From positions 496,001 through 560,000 of the forward strand of contig CAZIYT010000002.1 of NCBI GenBank assembly GCA_964543545.1: 64,000 bases of DNA, in the 5' to 3' direction. How positions within the stretch are numbered: position 1 is the stretch's first letter; each line of letters begins with the position of its first letter. Of the stretch, positions 52,264 to 61,547 are shown piece after piece. The position numbers were made by a program, and so were the translations under genes. The notes beneath the pieces were generated by a model. The model did not search any database, was not told the origin of the DNA, and saw only the letters and a list, made by a program, of their open reading frames with translations. This stretch comes from UBA4416 sp964543545. Its GTDB lineage: Bacteria > Bacteroidota > Bacteroidia > B-17B0 > Aurantibacillaceae.

Positions 52264-53424
52264 TTAACGGATCAAACTGTGCTCTTTGATCTCGTTCAAT
52301 AGTTGATCTTTGGCTTTGTTCTTCGATTTGATATGAATGAAATTTCCTTTTCCAATGGAGGCAATCTCCTTCAGGTTGCTCATCGCATCCTTATCATCGC
52401 CGAAGGCAATGGTGGAAAGCAGCACCTGTTTGTCACCCTGCTTAGCGGTGAACTTTTGCTGGTCTTCACTGTAGAACCTGAATTTGCCATCGGTTGCCAG
52501 AATGATCTGGTTATTTCCCCCGCTGATGTAGTGTTCCAGGGCCTTATCGAGGCTGAATAAAATAGCTTTGTTGCCTTTGGTAAGGCCGCGGGCTTTGAGC
52601 TTCTTCACCGCTTCGCTCAGCTCTTCCTTGTGAGTACCACTCAACCCTTCCTTCAGAACCTTAACGGAGTCGGCGTAGGAGATCAGCGTGACGCGGTCTG
52701 TCGGGCGCAGGTTTTCAATTAAGTAATTCACGGAATATTGCAGGACTGCGAGCTTGGTAGAATCTTTCATCGAGCTTGATACGTCGACCAGGAACACAAT
52801 GTTATTGGGCTTGTAAAGTTCAGGGCTCAGAAGGCTTTCGTCTTTCACCGGTTGTGGCCTGATGGCTTCGGGCTGTTTTTTTTCAGGCTCTATGGTTTTG
52901 GGCTCCGGGCTTAGCTTCGGGGTGTTGGTGGCAACGGTATTGTCCGGCATCTTATTGGAGTTGTCCCGTTTGGTATGGTCTTCATACACCACTATCGGCT
53001 GTGTTTCTTTCACACCCGCGCGGTTGGGTTTGCCAAAGTAGAAGCAGGCGGTTTTGTCGTCGGTCTTAATGGATTTGATAGTGCCCGATAAGCTGAGTTG
53101 AAAAGGCTGTCCGTCGGCGCTTGTAATTAAATTAACAGGCTTGCTGAATTTGCCGGTAGCCTCCGGAATAAATTCTACGACAATGAGTGTTGTATCGTTT
53201 GGCTTAACGGTTTTTTTGGAAGCCCGGATCGTGATTCCTTTCTCAGCATCAGCGCGGAGCAGGTAGAGGTTTTTCGCGAGCGTATTCTGAATCACATAAT
53301 CGACGCGCACCTTATAAATATTTTCCTGGGTCCCGATGTCCTTGCTCTTATCGTCCACGAGGATCGCACTGTTTTGAGAGAAAACCTGAAAGGAAAGCAA
53401 GAAAAAACCGATGAAAAAACGCAT
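52264..53424 (-). CDS. Secreted von Willebrand factor A domain protein
   Basis: The 386-residue protein has a signal peptide (LLSFQVFSQ, about 17). An N-terminal beta domain (about 30-120) resembles the DUF1573/ASH-type fold (AKNLYLLRADAEKGITIRAS, VEFIPEATGKFSKPV). A Pro/Lys-rich linker (about 150-200) follows, and then a VWA domain (about 205-386) with the metal-ion site D214-x-S216-x-S218 (DVSSSMKDS) and NQIILATDGKF. It probably mediates protein contacts in the periplasm or at the surface. The gene is 83 bp from the protease-barrel fusion and is transcribed in the same direction, with a long palindrome between. Confidence 0.85.
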   Translation of the reverse strand: MRFFIGFFLLSFQVFSQNSAILVDDKSKDIGTQENIYKVRVDYVIQNTLAKNLYLLRADAEKGITIRASKKTVKPNDTTLIVVEFIPEATGKFSKPVNLITSADGQPFQLSLSGTIKSIKTDDKTACFYFGKPNRAGVKETQPIVVYEDHTKRDNSNKMPDNTVATNTPKLSPEPKTIEPEKKQPEAIRPQPVKDESLLSPELYKPNNIVFLVDVSSSMKDSTKLAVLQYSVNYLIENLRPTDRVTLISYADSVKVLKEGLSGTHKEELSEAVKKLKARGLTKGNKAILFSLDKALEHYISGGNNQIILATDGKFRFYSEDQQKFTAKQGDKQVLLSTIAFGDDKDAMSNLKEIASIGKGNFIHIKSKNKAKDQLLNEIKEHSLIR

Positions 53425-53459
53425 GTCCTAAGGTAAGGATAAATCAACACTTGCCCAAA

Positions 53460-53502
53460 CCCCCCGACCTTCCAGGTCTTTAAGACCTGGAAGGTCGGGG
53501 GG
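53460..53502. repeat. Perfect 21-bp inverted repeat
   Basis: The arms 53460-53480 and 53482-53502 are perfect reverse complements around a single T. Each arm runs CCCCCC-GACCTTCCAGGT-CTT or its complement. It begins 5 bp after the stop of the protease-barrel gene. There is no T run, so it is a repeat that might also stabilise or end the transcript. Confidence 0.9.
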
Positions 53503-53507
53503 ATAAG

Positions 53508-56500
53508 CTACAGCCCCAAACGAATGCCGAAGCGGTAGAACAGGTCAATCTTTTTATTCTGATTGATCGCTGTTCCCACATCGAAACGAAATACCTTCAG
53601 GATCTTATCCAGGCCCACATACACTTCATTGTAACTTCCGTTTTCGGTGACGAGGCCGTTGATGCCCGCTACCTCATAGAATTTGGTTTTTCTCAGTAAA
53701 GGAATTTTTCCGATGAAAAAACCGCGGAAGTTATGCGAGGCATGGTATTCCAGGAATTTGGTATTGGTGCTGTAGCCATAATAATCCAGGGCGTGAAATT
53801 CGGAGATTTGCGTGCGCGTGCTTGGAGCGAAAAATCCCGAAGTAGGAGGGTTGAGCAGGAAAATTGTTTGGTTGCCGTTGAAGTGTTTATAATCTACAAA
53901 GTTCATCCCGCTGTTATTGAAGAAGGCTCCGCCCGTGACGTCGAACTTAAAGGCGCCTATGGCACGCAGGTCGATGTCTTTACCAATCGACAGCTCGAGG
54001 TAATCGTAATTAAAGGCGCCTGTGTTGATGGACATTCCCTTTTTATAATTCAGGCAGAACTCCGGCCATTTGGTGTCCAGCATGCGCTTGAAGGTCGGAT
54101 AGCTTTCGTATTTGGCAAAAGGAATGAACTTGAAGCCTAATTGGAACTGCAGCACGTCTTCCGGGTTAAAGGCTTTGACCTCGCTATAAGCGCCATCATT
54201 TACCATGGGGTTATTGGAGGTAAAATGTTTGTTCTCGTCCCCATTCCAATAATAAAAACTGTGATTGATCATAGCTTCGCGGTGCATGTACTGCACATCG
54301 GCATTGCCATACAGGCCGTTGGTAAGCTCCCGGTTATAATTCAGCCGCACCATGTCATTTTGGTAAAGCTTCATGTAATTGCTTTTATCCAGAAGAGTAT
54401 AAGCCGTATTCAGTAAGCTGCTGATCGGGTTATAGCCATTGAACTGCTCGATGAAGCGGCCTCCTGCAACGAAAAGGCTCTGGCTTTTTTTGGGGTCGAA
54501 AAGCCATTGGCCGCTGGCGCTACCGCTCCAGAGCTTATTATCCACGCCATAATGCAGCATCGTTCCGAAGTTTTTCTGTGTGCGCGTTTCCTGGTTCCTT
54601 TTATTGAAAAATGTTCTGACGGTAACGTTAATTCCTTCTACGGTATTATAGTTAATCATATCAAGTAATGGGTTAGTGCTAAAATAGCTTCCTTTAATGG
54701 CGTTACGCTTGCTGAGCCCGTTCAGCCTAAAGCGCAATTTGCTATCGGCTTTGGAAACGGAGTCTTTGTATTCCTTGCTCTCCATACGTTTCAAAAGACT
54801 ATCGCCTTTCTGGTAATAGTTTGATTCTTCCTGCGACAGAATGCTCGGTCTCGTCGTCGACCAATAGCTGGTGTCCTTTTTGTTGGCCTGCTCGTCGATG
54901 CGGAACAACTCGTTGCTGAAGAACTTCTTCGGAAAGCTGCGGTTCACCTGGTAGTTGGAGATCGTGGCCGTGCTCATGTCCGTAGCCCCGAAGCCGAATA
55001 CTTTGATATGGCTGTAGATCTGCATTTGCAGCGGCACCCAGATGCTGTCGTTCACCTTCACCATTTCCTGCTTGATATGTACCGTATCCACGAAATCGAT
55101 CTGTGCATCCTTGGTAATGAAGAGGTCGCTGGAAAAAATCTGGTAATTGTCGCCTTCGTTGATGTACATTTCTCCGTGGAAAAGCGGATCGCCCTTGCGC
55201 CTCGGGATGATCTCGATCTTATGCACCGGCTTGGCATCTACATAAAAGGTGCCAAGGTATTTGTATTTATAGCTTAAGAGTGAGCCTGTTGCCAGCGGCG
55301 AAATAAACGGACGCTCCGAGTATCCTTCCATAGGTACTGATGGCTCGTAGAAATTCACAAAGACATCTTCCACGCGGTTCCAGCTAAAGCCTGCTTTTTC
55401 CCCGGCCACTTTGCTGGCAATCATTTCCTCTTTTTTTCTGTCCGGATTTTGAGTATAATATTTCGCCACCGATTCCGACATGTAAATGATCCCGAGGTTA
55501 GTACTGTCCGGCATATCTTTTTTCTTGATGAAGAAGGGAAGCTTTTTGGGGATCTGGAGCAGCTTCACGGTGCTTCTCATGTAGATGTCTGCCGAAAATG
55601 ACTGCACCTTATCTTTATTCTCCTTGCGGCGCTTAATGGCTTCGCGCATGATGGCATAAGCCGGATCTTTGGAGTTGCCTTTAATCATCACCTCTTTAAG
55701 CTGCACATTTTCCGATTTCATTTTAATGATGAGCTCAGAAGTTTGCGTGTTCATGTCGATTTTTTCCTTGTGCTTCACATAGCCCAGCGTCTGGAAGGCC
55801 AGCGTGAGGTCATTGCCTTCCTTCACGTTGAGGGCAAATTCGCCATCGGCGTTGGAAGTTGTGCCGTTGGTGGAACCTTCGATGTACACATTCACAAAAG
55901 GTAATTCGGTGCCGTTCTGGTCTACGATCTTACCTTTCACCGTAATGTAATTTTCTTTCACACCAAGGCTCCGCATAATAAATGCCATGTTGAAAGCCGC
56001 TTCCTTGTATGCGTTGAACCTGCCCGAAGCGCCGCCGTGGCCGGCATCCATGTTCGTTTTGAACAGTACTAAATTCGTATCCGTTTTCAGCTCTCTTAGT
56101 TTTGAAACCCATTTGGCAGGCTCCCAATAACCCACCTGCGCATCATTGTATCCCGAAGTTGCCAGGATGTCCGGATATGATTTTCTCTCCACGTTGTCGT
56201 AAGGCGAATACGACTTCATGTAATGGTAAAAATCCTTTTGCTTGGGATTTCCCCATTCTTCAAATTCAAAGGTCGTCAGCGGAATGCTTTCATCCAGCAT
56301 GGTATTGATCACATCCACAAAAGGCACATTGGCTACCACGCATTTAAACAAGTCGGGGCGCATGTTGGTAACGGCGCCCATCAATAAGCCACCGGCGCTG
56401 CCTCCGTTAATGGCTAAACGGTTTTTGTTCGTGTAACCTTGTGCAATAATATATTCGGCACAGTCGATAAAATCGGTAAAAGTGTTTTTCTTATGGAAGA

Positions 56501-58082
56501 GCTTGCCGTCTTCATACCATTGGTTCCCCAGGTCGTTGCTGCCGCGGATGTGCGCAATAGCAAACACAAAGCCGCGGTCGATGTAGCTCAGCGTATTGGT
56601 AGAAAAACCGGCCTCGTTCGGCGTGCCGTAAGAACCATAGGAATAAAGCAGGCAGGGATTAGTGCCGTTGAGGCTCAGTCCTTTTTTATACACTAAGGTA
56701 ATGGGAACAGAAGCGCCATCGCGGGCAGGAGCGTAGATACGCCTGGTTTCGTAATTGGAAGATTTAAAAGTTCCGAGGATCGTATCTTCCTCGATGATCT
56801 TTTTTTCTTTGCTCACTAAATTATAATAAAACGTTTTGGAAGGATTCACCATGTTAGAGTAAGCGAACTCGATCTCGGAAGACTTGTCATAGTCATAATC
56901 TACAAAGCTGAAAGAGATCTCATAAAGGTCCAGCCCCGGGTTCAGGATCTCCGTTTCATTGGTTTTCAGATTGGTGATCTTCACGCGGTCCTGCGCATTC
57001 TCCTTTTCCTCCACAATCATAAAGTCTTTGGTAAAGCTCACGTCTTCCAGCAATACCTTGGGGTTGTGCGGAATGATGTCTTTCCAGTTGGCAGTTGCAG
57101 GCTGGCTGATCTTTGTTTTTGCCAGGCGGTAGTTGATAGCGTTAAGGTTCGTGGTAATGGTAAATTCATCCCCTTCCAGGTGATTGAGCGTGTAGATCAC
57201 GCCCGGCTCGCGTTTCAGGAAGAGCGTGGGTTTCAGGGCACTGCCATCGGAAGGGATGTACCAGCCTTCGCGGCATTTTGTTTTTCCGGAAGTGAAAAAA
57301 ATATATTGGCGTGAAGAAGAACGGTGCATGTCGATCTGGAAAGTCTTGTCATTTTCTTCAAATACCAGCTCGTCTTCGGCCACCGGCCTGCCTACCACGT
57401 GCCTGTATACCCTATACTGGCGCAGGGTTTTATCTTCCGGTTTTGTGTAATAAATGGTTTTGTTGTCCTCCGCCCAGATCATTTCCATCACATTATCCAG
57501 CTTTTCGCTGGCATACACGCTGTCTTTCGCAATGTTTTTCAGGTAATAGGTCAGCACATGGTTCCCCTTGCTATCAATGCCATAATAGACCCATTGCTGG
57601 TCGGGGCTGATATTGTAGCCGGAAACATTGATATAAGGCTGCTCCTCTGCCAGCTTATTGATGTTCAGGATCACCGTTTCCGTGGCATTGACGGTATCTT
57701 TTTTCCGGCACAACACAGGATAGTCTTTTCCTTTTTCATAGCGGTTGTAATACAGGAAACCCTTGCGTTTTGAGGGGCGCGACGTAAAACTTTCCTTCCG
57801 CCTCGATTTGAATTCTTCATATAATACCTTTTGCAGGAAGCTGCTTTGCTTCATGACATTATCGGCGTAAGCATTTTCGGCATAGAGGTGGTTGATCACT
57901 TCCGGGGCATACTTGTCGCGCAGCCAGAAATAATTATCAACGACAGTATCGCCATGAATAATAAGCCGGTTGGGAATCTTTTTAGCCACAGGAGCCGTGA
58001 ATTCGGGTTCCTGGGCCAGCAAGGCATGGATGCTCAAAAAAGAAAGAAAAAGAAGTAGGGTAGATCTGATCGTCATATTCAC
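53508..58082 (-). CDS. Fusion of S9A prolyl-oligopeptidase-family protease with DUF5686 outer-membrane barrel
   Basis: One uninterrupted 1524-residue frame. A signal peptide (about 1-23, ending LLAQ) precedes a complete S9A oligopeptidase B-like enzyme: propeller about 30-430, alpha/beta-hydrolase about 440-708. S562 lies in G-G-S-A-G-G, D647 in S-G-Y-N-D-A-Q and H682 in D-A-G-H-G-G-A-S-G-R. At about 712 the chain passes without linker into a carboxypeptidase-regulatory-like beta-sandwich (KGKIVDQNGTELPFVNVYIEG, about 714-800). DUF5686 follows (DPAYAIMREAIKRRKEN), with a predicted barrel ending F-R-F-G-I-R-L-G-L. The protease should sit in the periplasm, attached to the barrel. The two halves are normally separate proteins. 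Confidence 0.92.
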   Translation of the reverse strand: MNMTIRSTLLLFLSFLSIHALLAQEPEFTAPVAKKIPNRLIIHGDTVVDNYFWLRDKYAPEVINHLYAENAYADNVMKQSSFLQKVLYEEFKSRRKESFTSRPSKRKGFLYYNRYEKGKDYPVLCRKKDTVNATETVILNINKLAEEQPYINVSGYNISPDQQWVYYGIDSKGNHVLTYYLKNIAKDSVYASEKLDNVMEMIWAEDNKTIYYTKPEDKTLRQYRVYRHVVGRPVAEDELVFEENDKTFQIDMHRSSSRQYIFFTSGKTKCREGWYIPSDGSALKPTLFLKREPGVIYTLNHLEGDEFTITTNLNAINYRLAKTKISQPATANWKDIIPHNPKVLLEDVSFTKDFMIVEEKENAQDRVKITNLKTNETEILNPGLDLYEISFSFVDYDYDKSSEIEFAYSNMVNPSKTFYYNLVSKEKKIIEEDTILGTFKSSNYETRRIYAPARDGASVPITLVYKKGLSLNGTNPCLLYSYGSYGTPNEAGFSTNTLSYIDRGFVFAIAHIRGSNDLGNQWYEDGKLFHKKNTFTDFIDCAEYIIAQGYTNKNRLAINGGSAGGLLMGAVTNMRPDLFKCVVANVPFVDVINTMLDESIPLTTFEFEEWGNPKQKDFYHYMKSYSPYDNVERKSYPDILATSGYNDAQVGYWEPAKWVSKLRELKTDTNLVLFKTNMDAGHGGASGRFNAYKEAAFNMAFIMRSLGVKENYITVKGKIVDQNGTELPFVNVYIEGSTNGTTSNADGEFALNVKEGNDLTLAFQTLGYVKHKEKIDMNTQTSELIIKMKSENVQLKEVMIKGNSKDPAYAIMREAIKRRKENKDKVQSFSADIYMRSTVKLLQIPKKLPFFIKKKDMPDSTNLGIIYMSESVAKYYTQNPDRKKEEMIASKVAGEKAGFSWNRVEDVFVNFYEPSVPMEGYSERPFISPLATGSLLSYKYKYLGTFYVDAKPVHKIEIIPRRKGDPLFHGEMYINEGDNYQIFSSDLFITKDAQIDFVDTVHIKQEMVKVNDSIWVPLQMQIYSHIKVFGFGATDMSTATISNYQVNRSFPKKFFSNELFRIDEQANKKDTSYWSTTRPSILSQEESNYYQKGDSLLKRMESKEYKDSVSKADSKLRFRLNGLSKRNAIKGSYFSTNPLLDMINYNTVEGINVTVRTFFNKRNQETRTQKNFGTMLHYGVDNKLWSGSASGQWLFDPKKSQSLFVAGGRFIEQFNGYNPISSLLNTAYTLLDKSNYMKLYQNDMVRLNYNRELTNGLYGNADVQYMHREAMINHSFYYWNGDENKHFTSNNPMVNDGAYSEVKAFNPEDVLQFQLGFKFIPFAKYESYPTFKRMLDTKWPEFCLNYKKGMSINTGAFNYDYLELSIGKDIDLRAIGAFKFDVTGGAFFNNSGMNFVDYKHFNGNQTIFLLNPPTSGFFAPSTRTQISEFHALDYYGYSTNTKFLEYHASHNFRGFFIGKIPLLRKTKFYEVAGINGLVTENGSYNEVYVGLDKILKVFRFDVGTAINQNKKIDLFYRFGIRLGL

Positions 58083-58140
58083 ATTTTGAATATAACGGTT
58101 TGATCCGGGAATATGTTACAGAGGAAGGAAAAAATAAAAG

Positions 58141-58219
58141 TTCCCGCAGATTTCGCAGATGGCACGGATCCGAACAATTAAAAAAATCAACAGATCCACA
58201 TCTGCGTATTCTGCGGGAA
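58141..58219. repeat. Inverted repeat of the CCCGCAGATTTCGCAGAT family
   Basis: The arms 58141-58160 and 58200-58219 pair at 18 of 20 positions. Inner GGATC and GATCC (58167-58171 and 58193-58197) pair too. A half copy lies at 2806-2838. It sits between two - strand genes. Confidence 0.88.
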
Positions 58220-58227
58220 ACCAAATG

Positions 58228-59763
58228 CTACTGCTTCATCACCTTCATGGTTTCAACTGTGCTGCCCGATTGGATCTGTACATAGTACATGCCATTAGCC
58301 AGGGAAGAAATATCAACGGTGATTTTATCCTGGGAGCTGATGTTTGTATGAACCAGCCTGCCGGTAATGTCCATCACCCTGATCTGTTTTTCAGAGCCGT
58401 TCGCCAGCTCAACCGTAAATTCTCCTGAGTTCGGATTCGGGTGAATGCTCAGTGCTGCCGGAATAGTGGAAAGCTGGTCGATGCCTGTGCAGGCGCTTAC
58501 CACGATGCTGGTGCTTGCCGTATTCGCGCAGCCTGTAGAGGCTGTATAGGAATACACCGGTGTAAAGGTTCCGGTAGTGGCGGGCGTAAAGCTATTGGCC
58601 GACATGTGGGTTCCGCTGAAAACTCCGCCTGAAGGAGAGCCTGTTACGCTGATGCTGCCACTGTTGACACATACCATGCTGCTTGCCGGAGTGACGGTTA
58701 AGACTGGTAAGGCATAGACCGTTATACTTGACACGGCCTGGTTTGTACAGCCCTGGGCATTGCTGCCTGTTACTGTAGACATATATACGGCACTTGGCAT
58801 TATTGTGAGCGACAACGTAACGACGGCTGAACCGGAGGAAAAGGTATAAGTACTGGCGCCCGTTGGTGTCATCGTAAATGAGTTGCCGGAACAAACCGAT
58901 CCACTATTGACTGCCACTGTAGGTGCCGGGTTTACCGTTACTGTCACCGGTGTACGGCTGGCGCTCACACCACAGGTTGTTGTGGTTTGTGCATAGTAAG
59001 TATAGGTTCCCGCAGCAAGAGCAGGCGTTACATAAGCGGTGCCGGTGCCGAGAGACATCGTAGAAGTAGGAGTGGCATACCAGTTCACAGTGCCGGTACT
59101 TGTAGCACTGAGTGTGGTTGTTTTATTGGCGCAGATAACCTGCTGCGCTGCGGCTGTTGTATTCGTTGGGGCAGAGGGAGCCGTGCATGGCATGGCACAG
59201 CAGTTTCCGCCACCGGAAATGGTTTTGGTTGTATTTGCCCAGCAGCCATATTGTAAAAACTGAAAGCGTAAGGTCCCGCCGGTTTGCTGCATAAAATAAT
59301 AGGAAATCTGGTCAGGCGTATTGCAACCGCCCTGGCTGGATGTTGTATTACAGCTATAGCCGCAGATCACGGAGCCATAACCATTGGGATTGCTGTAGCC
59401 GGCCGGCGGCGCAAAGTTGATCGTTACAATGCTGGAAGAAACACCGCTGATGCTTGTTGTGCTGACGTTGGGCGTACAGTTTGTATTCGGGCTGTTGTTA
59501 TAGCCTGCATAAATCACCTGGGTAACATTGGCAGAGAAGGTTCCTACGATATTAACCCTGACAGCCTCATAAGAGCAAATGCCGATTTTTAAGTTAGGGA
59601 CATTGACATCCACATCGATGGTCATTTCCCCCCCGTCGTAGTTGGTGAAAATAACAAGATTGCCCGATGGATCACAAACGGTCTGGGCTTTCAGACTCCA
59701 TACGGATGAAGCAAAAAATAAGGCACCGGCAAGAAATCGTAGGTAGATGTTTTTCATATTCAT
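58228..59763 (-). CDS. T9SS-sorted surface protein with Ig-like repeats
   Basis: The 511-residue protein (M3 is an equally good start) has a signal peptide ending in SLKAQ (about 27). An N-terminal Cys-rich domain (about 28-190; CxxPSGN, YGSVICGYSCNTTSS, GGGNCCAMPC) comes first. Two or three Ig/PKD-like units follow (about 200-430), rich in Thr, Ser and Val, with strands such as TGTVNWYATPTSTM and VTVTVNPAPTVAV. A type-A sorting domain ends it (about 435-511; LSIHPNPNSGEFTVEL, ISSLANGMYYVQI). Such proteins act as adhesins or surface-layer parts; the ligand is unknown. Confidence 0.85.
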   Translation of the reverse strand: MNMKNIYLRFLAGALFFASSVWSLKAQTVCDPSGNLVIFTNYDGGEMTIDVDVNVPNLKIGICSYEAVRVNIVGTFSANVTQVIYAGYNNSPNTNCTPNVSTTSISGVSSSIVTINFAPPAGYSNPNGYGSVICGYSCNTTSSQGGCNTPDQISYYFMQQTGGTLRFQFLQYGCWANTTKTISGGGNCCAMPCTAPSAPTNTTAAAQQVICANKTTTLSATSTGTVNWYATPTSTMSLGTGTAYVTPALAAGTYTYYAQTTTTCGVSASRTPVTVTVNPAPTVAVNSGSVCSGNSFTMTPTGASTYTFSSGSAVVTLSLTIMPSAVYMSTVTGSNAQGCTNQAVSSITVYALPVLTVTPASSMVCVNSGSISVTGSPSGGVFSGTHMSANSFTPATTGTFTPVYSYTASTGCANTASTSIVVSACTGIDQLSTIPAALSIHPNPNSGEFTVELANGSEKQIRVMDITGRLVHTNISSQDKITVDISSLANGMYYVQIQSGSTVETMKVMKQ

Positions 59764-59827
59764 AGTTTTAATAGCATGAATATACTAAAAAATTCCGGGA
59801 ATTTCCGTACTCGTTAGCGGTGGATAA

Positions 59828-60154
59828 TCATTTCAGCTTCTCGTTGTTGAGATGCCTTTCCGAGTCGCGGCCTGTTTTTTTATCGAGGTTTTTTTTCAGG
59901 GCCTCTTCCAGGTTGATGCCGGTTTGGTTGGCCAGGCAGATCAATACAAACAACACGTCCGCCAGCTCATCGCCCAGGTCCTTGTTCTTATCCGATTCCT
60001 TTTCGCTTTGTTCGCCATAGCGGCGTGCAATGATCCGGGCCACTTCGCCCACTTCCTCGCTAAGCATGGCCATATTGGTGAGCTCGCTGAAATAGCGGAC
60101 CCCGTATTGTTTGATCCAGTCGTCTACCTGTTGTTGCGCTTGTTGGAGAGTCAT
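59828..60154 (-). CDS. MazG-like nucleotide pyrophosphohydrolase
   Basis: The 108-residue protein is all-helical with the MazG metal-binding pattern E33-E34-x2-E37 (LSEEVGEVAR) and E63-x2-D66 (GDELADVLF). The family hydrolyses nucleoside triphosphates to monophosphates and pyrophosphate. The short single-domain form resembles the iMazG and RS21-C6 (DCTPP) group; the exact nucleotide is unknown. It lies 138 bp downstream of phoH on the same strand. Confidence 0.88.
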   Translation of the reverse strand: MTLQQAQQQVDDWIKQYGVRYFSELTNMAMLSEEVGEVARIIARRYGEQSEKESDKNKDLGDELADVLFVLICLANQTGINLEEALKKNLDKKTGRDSERHLNNEKLK

Positions 60155-60292
60155 AATTTAGATGTTAGATAAAAGACTAAAGGGATTTAAGAGACTGAAG
60201 AGACCTGAGGATAAAGATAAATAGAGTAATTCTATTTTACTTCGATAAACCTGTCTTGTATCCCTTAGGTCCTGATTCTTTTAAGTCTGTTC
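60155..60292. repeat. Imperfect inverted repeat between phoH and the MazG-like gene
   Basis: GACTGAAGAGACCTGAGG (about 60193-60210) and CCCTTAGGTCCTGATTC (about 60261-60277) are partly complementary and suggest a worn inverted repeat. No T run and no coding potential were seen. Confidence 0.4.
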
Positions 60293-61252
60293 TTATTTCT
60301 TTATAGAATCCGCCTCATACTTCTCAATGATCGCTTTCACCAAGCGGTGCCTGATCACATCCACAGAGGTAAGCTCCACAAAGTCGATGCCTTCGGTTTT
60401 TTTCAGCAACCTCACCGCCTGCTGCAATCCGGAAGATTGGTGGCGGGGAAGATCGACCTGCGTCATATCGCCGGTAATGATGAACTTGGCATTGGCGCCC
60501 ATCCGTGTCAGGAACATTTTCATCTGGCTTTCGGTGGTGTTCTGCGCCTCATCCAGGATCACAAAGGCATTGTCGAGTGTGCGCCCGCGCATAAAGGCCA
60601 GCGGTGCAATCTGGATAATTTTGCTTTCGATGTACTGATTGAGCTTATCCAGCGGAATCATATCGTAGAGCGCATCGTAGAGCGGCTGCATGTAAGGATC
60701 CAGCTTTTCCTTGAGGTCGCCCGGCAGGAAACCGAGGTTTTCGCCTGCTTCCACAGCCGGGCGGGTGAGAATAATGCGTTTCACCTCTTTGTTTTTGAGC
60801 GCGCGCACAGCAAGGGCTACGGCCGTATAAGTTTTGCCAGTACCTGCCGGCCCGACGGCAAAGAGCATATCGCTTTTCGCTACCGATTGCATCATTTTGC
60901 GCTGGTTATCGGTACGCGCCTTAATGACCAGGCCGCTGTTGCCAAACAAAATAATATCGGAGCCCGAGGCTTCTTCCTTGGCCAGCAGGAGGTTATCGCC
61001 CGTTTGGCCCAGGAGGCGCTCGATGACCGTATCGGTGAGCAAGCCGTTCTTGTGATAGTAATCTACCAGCATGTTCAGCTTCTTCTCAAAGACGTTGATC
61101 TCGTTTTCTTCGCCTAATACTTTAATGGAATAGCCCCGTGCAATGATCTTCAGCTTCGGGAAATATTTTTTGATAACATTCAGTTTTACATCATTGACGC
61201 CGTATATTTCTACAGGCTCTATGCTATCAATTGTAATGGTTTTTTCTGTCAA
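60293..61252 (-). CDS. phoH: PhoH-family ATPase
   Basis: The 319-residue protein has an N-terminal KH-like region (about 5-60) and a PhoH ATPase domain: Walker A VGPAGTGKT (133-141), LTRPAVEAGENLGFLPGDLKEK, MRGRTLDNAFVILDEAQNTT as Walker B, and MTQVDLPRHQSSGL. PhoH proteins are cytoplasmic ATPases with a likely role in RNA metabolism, often near ybeY. It is divergent from the SAM hydrolase gene, with a MITE-like element between them. Confidence 0.93.
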   Translation of the reverse strand: MTEKTITIDSIEPVEIYGVNDVKLNVIKKYFPKLKIIARGYSIKVLGEENEINVFEKKLNMLVDYYHKNGLLTDTVIERLLGQTGDNLLLAKEEASGSDIILFGNSGLVIKARTDNQRKMMQSVAKSDMLFAVGPAGTGKTYTAVALAVRALKNKEVKRIILTRPAVEAGENLGFLPGDLKEKLDPYMQPLYDALYDMIPLDKLNQYIESKIIQIAPLAFMRGRTLDNAFVILDEAQNTTESQMKMFLTRMGANAKFIITGDMTQVDLPRHQSSGLQQAVRLLKKTEGIDFVELTSVDVIRHRLVKAIIEKYEADSIKK

Positions 61253-61270
61253 GGGATCTTAAGTGTTTAT

Positions 61271-61391
61271 GAGCGTTCGGATTAATTCATAGATCGAGGC
61301 GAACAAAAAAATAAAAACGCAGCATACAAAGCGTATGTGAGGCTTTTATTTTTTCTGTTTAACGACGAGATAGGATTTAATCCGAACGCTC
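61271..61391. mobile_element. 121-bp MITE-like element
   Basis: Perfect 15-bp terminal inverted repeats (GAGCGTTCGGATTAA at 61271-61285 and its complement at 61377-61391) are flanked on both sides by the 4-bp direct repeat TTAT (61267-61270 and 61392-61395). Inner parts are also roughly palindromic (AAAAAAATAAAA and TTTTATTTTTT; CATAC and GTATG). It is non-coding, in the phoH/SAM hydrolase divergent gap. No transposase in the window shares these ends. Confidence 0.7.
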
Positions 61392-61455
61392 TTATGTTAA
61401 TAATCGTGTTAATCAATTGCTCAGGGCACTATAAAAGTATGCCTAAAATAATATT

Positions 61456-61463
61456 TACTTTTG
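61456..61463 (+). promoter_or_regulatory. -7 promoter box upstream of the SAM hydrolase gene
   Basis: TACTTTTG fits TANNTTTG exactly. The predicted start near 61470 leaves a leader of about 78 nt before ATG 61548. No TTTG at the right -33 spacing was found. Confidence 0.4.
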
Positions 61464-61547
61464 AAATAGATTCATACATTTTTTGAACAGGTGTTTTTAC
61501 TGTATAAAACACTTATTTTCAGATGTTGTTTAAAATTAGCGCAGGAG

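Noticed and set aside
53508..58082. The protease-barrel fusion as two genes read through a missed stop
   Set aside because: The frame is continuous, both halves are full length, and the second half has no signal peptide or start codon context of its own; an assembly error remains possible but is not visible.
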